Notes under the pieces: generated by a model
The model's database searches: none
Seen by the model: the letters and a program-made list of their open reading frames with translations, nothing else
What the model was told of the DNA's origin: nothing
Shown here: positions 57,173 through 62,309 of the stretch, piece by piece
Layout of the letters: each line of letters opens with the position of its first letter
Position numbering within the stretch: the stretch's first letter is position 1
Made by a program: the position numbers and the translations under genes
Source of the DNA: Vogesella aquatica
Lineage (GTDB): Bacteria > Pseudomonadota > Gammaproteobacteria > Burkholderiales > Chromobacteriaceae
DNA: 62,309 bases
Direction: 5' to 3'
NCBI RefSeq assembly: GCF_028548455.1
Contig: NZ_JAQQLF010000026.1
Location: 1 to 62,309, forward strand

Positions 57173-57349
57173 TCAGATATCACCGTCCGGGTTTTGCTTG
57201 CGCAGCTGTCGGCGGCGCACTATCCACAAAATGAGCCAAGTGGGCAAAACACCCAGGAAAAACACAATGATGCCGCTGCGAATCGCACTCTCCTGCGCTA
57301 CCGCCAGCATCAGCACCACATATAGCCAACCAATCAGCACGAGATACAT
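57173..57349 (-). CDS. Two-helix membrane microprotein, 58 residues
   Basis: A 58-residue open frame (ATG at 57349, TGA at 57173-57175). The translation starts MYLVLIGWLYVVLMLAVAQE and continues with a second hydrophobic run IIVFFLGVLPTWLILWIV, then a basic tail RRRQLRKQ. Two membrane spans with a short loop and a cytosolic positive end are typical of real small membrane proteins, and the codon third positions are GC-rich. A GGAC lies upstream but the ribosome site is weak. It sits just before the rpsB promoter, same direction. Confidence 0.7.
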   Translation of the reverse strand: MYLVLIGWLYVVLMLAVAQESAIRSGIIVFFLGVLPTWLILWIVRRRQLRKQNPDGDI

Positions 57350-57427
57350 ATCAAACGTCCGTTTGAAAAATTATCGGAATTCTGACAAGAATACCGCATC
57401 ACACCATACAGAACAGAGTGACCTACC

Positions 57428-58459
57428 ATGCAGACCCGCCTCACAGACACTTTCGGCATTGCCCTCCCTCTGGTTTGCCCCGGCATGAGCTACATTGCCG
57501 TACCCGAACTGGTGGCCGCCACCAGTAACGCAGGCGGCCTGGGCATCCTGGCTACCGGCCCACTGAACGCCGAGCAAACCCGCGCCGCCATCCGCCGCAT
57601 CCGCCAGCTAACCGACAAGCCCTTCGGCATTGGCTGCACCCTGATGATGCCTGGTGCCAAGGAGAACGCCGAAGTCGCACTGCAAGAACAAGTGCCGGTG
57701 ATCAATTTCTCGCTGGGCAAAGGTGACTGGATCGTCAAACGGGCCCGCGAGTACGGCGGCAAGGTCATCGCCACGGTGGTAACGGAAAAACACGCCATCT
57801 CGGCCGAGAAAGCCGGCGTCGACGCCCTGCTGGTCACCGGGCACGAAGCCGCCGCACACGGCGGTGAAGTCACCTCGCTGGTGCTGATCCCCGCCATCCG
57901 CAAGGTGTCGTCACTACCGATTATTGCAGCAGGCGGTTTTGGCACCGGCAGCGGGCTGATTGCCGCCCTGGCACTGGGTGCCGATGGCATCGCGATGGGC
58001 AGCCGCCTGGCCATGACGCGCGAAAGCCCGGTGCACCAGCGCACCAAAGACATGATCCGCGAGCGTGGCGTAGGCGACACCATTTATTCCAAGAATTTCG
58101 ACGGCCTGTGGTGCCGGGTCATGGACTCTGCCTCCGCACGCAAAGCCACCCGCAAGCCGCTGGGCTTGCTGACTGCCGGCTGGCGCGCCATGGGCGTCAG
58201 CCGCAAGCTGGGCATGCCGGTGGCCAAGGTGGTCATCGGCGGCATGCTGACGCAGCCACAGTCGCTACGGCAGCTGGCACAGTTTGGCGCCGCTACCGAG
58301 TCCATTCGCCTGGCCATCGAAGACGGCGATCACCAGAAAGGCGTGCAGCTGATCGGCCAGGTGCAAGGCCTGATTGACGATATTCCCAGCGTGGCCGAGC
58401 TGTTCGCCCGCCTGCTGGACGAGGCACGCAGCTGCCAGCAAGCCCTGCCTCGCGTTTAG
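57428..58459 (+). CDS. Nitronate monooxygenase
   Basis: A 343-residue FMN enzyme of the 2-nitropropane dioxygenase family. It shows PLVCPGMSYIAVPELVAATSNAGGLGIL, the catalytic histidine region GHEAAAHGGEVTSL, IIAAGGFGTGSGLIAALALGADGIAMGSR and the late GGM(L)TQPQS. It oxidises alkyl nitronates, probably a detoxification role. It is divergent from the microprotein/rpsB side and stands alone. Confidence 0.9.
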   Translation: MQTRLTDTFGIALPLVCPGMSYIAVPELVAATSNAGGLGILATGPLNAEQTRAAIRRIRQLTDKPFGIGCTLMMPGAKENAEVALQEQVPVINFSLGKGDWIVKRAREYGGKVIATVVTEKHAISAEKAGVDALLVTGHEAAAHGGEVTSLVLIPAIRKVSSLPIIAAGGFGTGSGLIAALALGADGIAMGSRLAMTRESPVHQRTKDMIRERGVGDTIYSKNFDGLWCRVMDSASARKATRKPLGLLTAGWRAMGVSRKLGMPVAKVVIGGMLTQPQSLRQLAQFGAATESIRLAIEDGDHQKGVQLIGQVQGLIDDIPSVAELFARLLDEARSCQQALPRV

Positions 58460-58487
58460 GATAGGCCTGCAAGGCAAGCATGACCCC

Positions 58488-58540
58488 GTGCGCATTGCCA
58501 TTTTTGGTAATGAGATTTATTATCATAAAGCAATGCGCAC
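58488..58540 (+). promoter_or_regulatory. Fur box inside an 11-bp inverted repeat
   Basis: GGTAATGAGATTTATTATC at 58506-58524 agrees with the classical 19-bp Fur box at 15 of 19 positions. It is framed by GTGCGCATTGC (58488-58498) and GCAATGCGCAC (58530-58540). It lies about 70 bases before the ABC ATPase gene, so iron repression is likely. Confidence 0.65.
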
Positions 58541-58592
58541 GCCATCAGCACGCGGACGAGCGCCCACGTTCCCTCTTTCCGCAGGAAACACC

Positions 58593-59279
58593 ATGCTTGA
58601 GCTTGCCTTCGATATCCAACAGCTGCACACCTGCCCGCCCTCACCCGGGTTCCATCAGCAATGCCATGGCTTGCGCATCCCGGCCAGCCGGCTCACCGTG
58701 ATTACCGGCCCGGACAGCCGCAACAACAGTGCCATGCTCGATGCGCTGGCAGGGCACCAAGGCCATGTCTGCGGCCAACTGTTCGGCCAGCCGCTATCGC
58801 GCGGCCAGGCCGCCATCGCACGCCTTGGCGCACAGCCCCCCTGCCCCGGCAGGCTGCGTCTGGGCGATTTCGTCATGCAGGCCCGCACGCGCACGCACTG
58901 GCTGGCGCGGCCGCAAGCCATCGACCATGAAGCCGTCAGCCAGGCACTGCATACCGTAGGAATCGGTGACCTGGCCCGCCACAAGCTGGGCACGCTAACG
59001 GCAGCGCAGCGCCAGCTGGCCTGCCTGGCACAAAAGCTGGCCGGCCACGCCCCCGTGTTGCTGCTGGACGAGCCCGCCAGCTTGCTGGCACCGATTGCCC
59101 GTGTAGCGCTGCTACGCAAGTTGGCCGCACTGGCACTGCGCGGCCGCACCATAGTCTGCGCGCTGCAAGACAGCCAGCCGGGAAGCCAGTATGCGCACTG
59201 GCTGATACAGCACCACGCCGGAGGCCGCATACAGCAAGGCGCGCCGGCATCCCCCACCACGCCACCCATGGCCGCCTGA
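58593..59279 (+). CDS. Degenerate ABC transporter ATPase (iron/haem type)
   Basis: A 228-residue protein aligned along its length with FecE/HmuV-type ATPases, but with broken catalytic motifs. The Walker A region reads GPDSRNNSAML, lacking the Gly-Lys-Ser/Thr core; the signature LSGGQ is LTAAQ; and the H-loop histidine is glutamine (ALQDSQ). Walker B VLLLDEP survives. It should bind or hydrolyse ATP poorly. The ATG at 58593 has a GCAGGAAACACC before it. No permease or binding protein lies beside it. An iron-responsive regulatory or adaptor protein derived from an ABC ATPase is one reading; a decaying gene is another. Confidence 0.75.
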   Translation: MLELAFDIQQLHTCPPSPGFHQQCHGLRIPASRLTVITGPDSRNNSAMLDALAGHQGHVCGQLFGQPLSRGQAAIARLGAQPPCPGRLRLGDFVMQARTRTHWLARPQAIDHEAVSQALHTVGIGDLARHKLGTLTAAQRQLACLAQKLAGHAPVLLLDEPASLLAPIARVALLRKLAALALRGRTIVCALQDSQPGSQYAHWLIQHHAGGRIQQGAPASPTTPPMAA

Positions 59280-59320
59280 ACCATAGGCACAAGTGGGCAC
59301 TTGCTGCCGCACGGCGTAGA

Positions 59321-60145
59321 ATGGCCACCCCAGCCCTCCGCCTGCCACTGCCCATGAGCCTGCACCTGCCTGCCCAAGCCCACCCCCACCTGCCCACGCA
59401 CTGGTGCCTGTTTGACGGCAACAGCCTGTACCTGCATGACAATCAGCTACCTGCCACCCCGCCGGGTCCGCACAGCGCGCCTTGCTTCATCGGGCACAAC
59501 GATGCGGCCAACCTGTACAGCGCCGAACTGATCGGCCCCGCCCCGGCGGACTGGCAAAAAGTCACGCTGCGCCAGGCGCTTTACGCACTGCCCGCCGACA
59601 GTAGTGCCCTGCTGGCCCGCGCAGCCCAGCTGCGCCGCTTTAACCAGACTCATCGTTACTGTGGCGCCTGCGCCGGCCCGCTACAGGCGCACCTGCACGA
59701 CCACGGCCGCCACTGCCCGGCCTGCGGCGAGGTGTACTACCCGCGCCTGTCGCCCGCCATGATGGTACTCATCACCCGTGGCCGCGAAATACTGCTGGCG
59801 CGCAGCCCGCACTTTGCCCCCGGCATGTACAGCGCGCTGGCCGGCTTTGTCGAGCCCGGCGAAACACTGGAAGCCTGCGTACATCGCGAGGCTTTTGAAG
59901 AGGTTGGCGTCCGCCTGCACCCACCACGCTATGCCATGTCGCAATCGTGGCCGTTCCCGCACTCGCTGATGCTGGCCTTTGTGGCGGAATACCACAGTGG
60001 CGACATTACACCGCAGCCAGGCGAGATCGAAGACGCCGCCTGGTTCGATATCGATGCATTGCCGGCCATACCACCCGAGCGCTCCATCGCTTACTTTTTG
60101 ATTACAGAACACATTCGGCAGCTGCGCAGCCAGTCCACTCCCTGA
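59321..60145 (+). CDS. nudC: NAD(+) diphosphatase NudC
   Basis: A 274-residue Nudix hydrolase of NADH and NAD-capped RNA. The zinc ribbon uses the cysteines of RYCGAC and HCPACGE (about 112-135); the Nudix box is GFVEPGETLEACVHREAFEEVGV (GX5EX7REUXEEXGU); and the family tag SQSWPFPHSLML follows. The start at 59321 has no ribosome site; the ATG at 59354 (MSLHLPAQ) is an alternative 11 codons in. Confidence 0.93.
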   Translation: MATPALRLPLPMSLHLPAQAHPHLPTHWCLFDGNSLYLHDNQLPATPPGPHSAPCFIGHNDAANLYSAELIGPAPADWQKVTLRQALYALPADSSALLARAAQLRRFNQTHRYCGACAGPLQAHLHDHGRHCPACGEVYYPRLSPAMMVLITRGREILLARSPHFAPGMYSALAGFVEPGETLEACVHREAFEEVGVRLHPPRYAMSQSWPFPHSLMLAFVAEYHSGDITPQPGEIEDAAWFDIDALPAIPPERSIAYFLITEHIRQLRSQSTP

Positions 60146-60343
60146 CCTAACACCCCGCCCGCGCAGGCAAATAATGCTTATTGCGTTATTTTTATCAATG
60201 ACTAATGTCATTCGCACCCGCCTATTTTCTATTCAGTCCTTTAAAAACAGCCCTACACGTTTTAATATCAAAGCACATAAAAAATAGGCGGCCACACGAC
60301 AGCCGCCGCCACCCAATCAAAGCACATCTGCAAGGAAAAAATC

Positions 60344-61972
60344 ATGGGGAAATTGACGCTGGCACGGCGCCTGGGCCTGGGCTTTGGTGCCGTCATCCTG
60401 CTCTTGGTCCTGGGCTCGGCTTTTACGCTATACCGTCTCACGGTGATCCAGACGCGCGTTTCCGAGCTGGTAGAACACCGCATTCCGGTAATCCAGTACT
60501 CGCGTACGCTCAGCGGTTCGCTGCTGGCCTCCACCAACGCTGCGCGCACCATCCTGCTGGAAAGCGACGACAAGCTGGTGGAAGAAAAAATGGCGATCCT
60601 GAAAAAATCCGTCATCACCGCCAACCAGCAGTTCAAGCTGATGCAGGAAATTTCCTCCGACCCTGAGGAACTGGTACTGGTAGAAAAAATCGGCAAATCG
60701 CTCGCCGAGTTCAACCGGCTCACCGACAAGCTTATCCCCATGATTACCAAGCAGAAATGGGACGCCTCCATCATCGTCAGCGAGAAAATGGAGCCGCAGG
60801 AAGGCCTGCTTGGCATGCAGCTCGACAAGCTGATTGCCCACCATACCAAGGTGATGGAAGAGCAGAAATCATCCACCACCAGCACCCTGCGCGACACCAT
60901 GGTAGCGGCCATCATCGCCATTATCGCCAGCGTGGGGGCCAGTATCGTCGTGGCCCTGCTGATAGCCCGCACCCTGACCCGCCAGATCGGCGGCGAACCC
61001 GACTACGCCGCCACCGTGATGAAAGAAATCGCCCATGGCAACCTGGGTGTAGAGGTTAGCCTGAGCAAGGGTGACAACAGCTCCCTGCTGTACAACCTGT
61101 CACGCATGACACGCGAGCTGAACGACGCCTTGCGCACCGTGGAGCGTAGCGTGCAAGAAAGCGGCAGCGCCTCGCAGGAGCTGCGCGACACCATGCAGCG
61201 CCTGATGAGCCGCAGCGAGGAACAAAACCGCGCCGCTGACGAAATGGCCACAGTTATCCAGCAAATGGCCGTAGGCGTGCGCGAGCTGCACCAAAGTGCA
61301 GGTAGCGCCGAAATGGCCGCCCGCAATGCCAGCGGCGACGCCCGTGACGGCGTAGAAGTGATCAAGGGCGCCGTGAAAGAAATGGACGCCATCAGCACCC
61401 TGATCCAGAGCACGGCAGGCAGCATCCACGAGCTGGGCCGGCAGTCACAAACCATCGACAACATCGTGTCGGTTATTCGTGACGTGGCCGACCAGACCAA
61501 CCTGCTGGCGCTGAACGCCGCCATCGAAGCCGCGCGCGCCGGCGAGCAAGGCCGCGGGTTTGCCGTGGTAGCCGACGAAGTACGCAAGCTGGCCGAGCGC
61601 ACCACCAAGGCCACCGGCGAGATCGCCCAGATGATCGGTGCCATCCGTGTCAGCTCGCAGCAAGCCGTGGAAGCCATGAACCAATCGGTAGAGCGCGCCC
61701 ATACCAGCGCCAGCCAGGGCCAGCGCGCCGGCGAATCCATCGTGGCCATCCAGGACGGCACAGAAAATGTGGGCCAGAGCGTGTTGTCCATCGCCAGCGC
61801 CCTGTCCGAGCAGGCGCGCTCCGGCGAACAGGTATCGCGCGAGGTGGAACGCATTACCAGCATTGCCCACCGCAACCGCGAAGCCGCCGACGAGGCCGCC
61901 CGCGCCGCCGCGCGCATGAGCGAGCTTACCGAAGAGATTCGCCAGAGCTTCAGCCGCTTCCGCACCAACTAA
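60344..61972 (+). CDS. Methyl-accepting chemotaxis protein
   Basis: A 542-residue chemoreceptor. Membrane helices at about 10-30 and 188-210 flank a periplasmic four-helix-bundle sensor domain (about 31-187). A HAMP linker follows, then the signalling hairpin with [49 protein letters not shown]. The ATG follows AAGGAAAAAATC. There is no CheB/CheR-binding pentapeptide at the end (it stops SFSRFRTN). Ligand unknown. Its stop codon is fused with a full repeat copy. Confidence 0.95.
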   Translation: MGKLTLARRLGLGFGAVILLLVLGSAFTLYRLTVIQTRVSELVEHRIPVIQYSRTLSGSLLASTNAARTILLESDDKLVEEKMAILKKSVITANQQFKLMQEISSDPEELVLVEKIGKSLAEFNRLTDKLIPMITKQKWDASIIVSEKMEPQEGLLGMQLDKLIAHHTKVMEEQKSSTTSTLRDTMVAAIIAIIASVGASIVVALLIARTLTRQIGGEPDYAATVMKEIAHGNLGVEVSLSKGDNSSLLYNLSRMTRELNDALRTVERSVQESGSASQELRDTMQRLMSRSEEQNRAADEMATVIQQMAVGVRELHQSAGSAEMAARNASGDARDGVEVIKGAVKEMDAISTLIQSTAGSIHELGRQSQTIDNIVSVIRDVADQTNLLALNAAIEAARAGEQGRGFAVVADEVRKLAERTTKATGEIAQMIGAIRVSSQQAVEAMNQSVERAHTSASQGQRAGESIVAIQDGTENVGQSVLSIASALSEQARSGEQVSREVERITSIAHRNREAADEAARAAARMSELTEEIRQSFSRFRTN

Positions 61973-61984
61973 GGTTGGCCGCAC
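61972..61984 (+). repeat. Full 13-mer repeat copy joined to the MCP stop codon
   Basis: The stop TAA shares its last bases with AAGGTTGGCCGCA, so the repeat begins inside the stop codon. Confidence 0.85.
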
Positions 61985-62008
61985 CCGTCCTGCCATACTT
62001 GGCAGGCA

Positions 62009-62047
62009 AACAACAGCCCCGACTGGATCCCAGCCGGGGCTGTTGTT
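62009..62047 (+). terminator. MCP terminator
   Basis: AACAACAGCCCC pairs perfectly with GGGGCTGTTGTT, twelve pairs. A smaller CCTGCC/GGCAGG hairpin lies just before it. Confidence 0.8.
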
Positions 62048-62070
62048 CTATGGAAGGCCTGCCAGCGCTA

Positions 62071-62304
62071 TGACACAAGACCCTCGCCTATCGAGCCCCC
62101 CAGCCTGCGCGCTACCTTCCTGCCCTGGTGGTTTGCCATCGCCCCGACGCCCGTTATCCCCGCCTCACAGAAGCAGCCTCGCTGGCGGCTGCGTGGCAGG
62201 CGCGCCTGCATTTGCTGCAAGGCCAGGAGGCCTTGGCCGAGCTGTCCCCTTTGTTGGCCGCCCTGGCGGTGCTGGCGGCACAGCCGCTGGCCGGCGAGTG
62301 CTAA
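62071..62304 (+). CDS. Doubtful small open frame at the right end
   Basis: From just after a TGA at 62071 a frame runs to the TAA at 62302 with protein-like, leucine/alanine-rich content (it includes RYLPALVVCHRPDARYPRLTEA). No ATG opens it; a GTG at 62128 is the first usual start. The only ATG nearby (62070) belongs to another frame with poor codon use. It may be a real 58-residue protein or a broken gene. Confidence 0.3.
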
Positions 62305-62309
62305 GCCGG

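Larger units (their letters stand above)
1911..62261. repeat. Dispersed 13-bp repeat family AAGGTTGGCCGCA
   Basis: The 9-bp core GTTGGCCGC occurs about 51 times, nearly equally on both strands. Plus-strand cores start at 1911, 4048, 9891, 14313, 16119, 18426, 20123, 22075, 24945, 26272, 27370, 27725, 30033, 30726, 38732, 39681, 41693, 42220, 43950, 51330, 52003, 53506, 59120, 61974 and 62253. Minus-strand cores start at 3743, 5153, 6769, 9465, 11574, 12296, 16366, 19164, 20269, 23560, 25315, 27732, 28558, 30172, 32450, 34328, 37110, 39471, 40756, 42753, 42917, 44724, 46755, 50287, 58771 and 59504. About twelve copies keep the whole AGGTTGGCCGCA. In genes it is read in different frames (RLAA, KVGR, AANL). 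These facts argue for selection at the DNA level. Confidence 0.85.

Noticed and set aside
1-62309. CRISPR array, tRNA, rRNA or insertion sequence
   Set aside because: No regularly spaced direct repeats, no cloverleaf candidates in the gaps and no transposase signature. The dispersed 13-mer is scattered, not arrayed.
62070-62309. ATG-initiated frame at 62070
   Set aside because: Proline/glycine/arginine-rich translation typical of the wrong frame and no stop within the window.

Overview
The window looks like chromosomal DNA from a high-GC, motile, Gram-negative betaproteobacterium, most likely of the order Neisseriales (Chromobacteriaceae-like). The basis is gene order and protein character: a tig-clpP-clpX-lon-hupB-ppiD block, a long rpsB-tsf-pyrH-frr-uppS-cdsA-dxr-rseP-bamA-skp-lpxD-fabZ-lpxA-lpxB-rnhB block, flagellin, a chemoreceptor and a FixL/FixJ-like pair. 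The genus cannot be fixed by reading alone. No rRNA, tRNA, CRISPR array or intact mobile element was seen. Nearly all of it is dense core genome.

Layout. 1-724: lower-GC DNA with no convincing gene. 725-3018: an unknown protein, an HD phosphohydrolase and a DUF4394 lipoprotein. 3040-7670: sbcDC nuclease. 7963-11161: dusC, a GNAT acetyltransferase, a DUF1653 protein, a histone-deacetylase-fold enzyme and msrA. 11304-16785: a CHASE/PAS histidine kinase, its LuxR-type regulator, nadK and recN, tightly coupled. 16856-18766: a large unknown zinc-ribbon membrane protein. 18875-22567: a class III aminotransferase and a glutamine-synthetase-like enzyme, divergent from a GntR regulator, with two palindromic operator candidates. 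22636-25269: a diguanylate cyclase, a short flagellin and an unknown helical protein. 25325-29677: hydrolase, thioredoxin-like ferredoxin, dnaB, a BaiN-type flavoprotein and sodB. 29808-38045: the protein quality-control block. 38417-42916: molybdenum cofactor genes (moaC, moeA) among small redox and nuclease genes. 42927-57030: the cell-envelope and translation superoperon, all on the minus strand. 57173-62304: a microprotein, nitronate monooxygenase, a degenerate iron-regulated ABC ATPase, nudC and a chemoreceptor.

The most striking signal is not a gene. A 13-bp word, AAGGTTGGCCGCA, with 9-bp core GTTGGCCGC, recurs in both orientations about 51 times in 62 kb, roughly one per 1.2 kb. By my hand estimate only one or two cores are expected by chance. 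Copies fall in several reading frames inside genes and also between genes, at stop codons and as an overlapping inverted pair. It therefore behaves like a DNA-level genome signature comparable to the DNA uptake sequences of Neisseriaceae, but it lacks the CTG core I associate with those dialects.

Other notable points: an ABC ATPase with a ruined Walker A motif behind a near-consensus Fur box; a 58-residue two-helix membrane protein just upstream of the rpsB promoter; a structured rpsB leader; and several well-formed promoters and terminators in the intergenic gaps.
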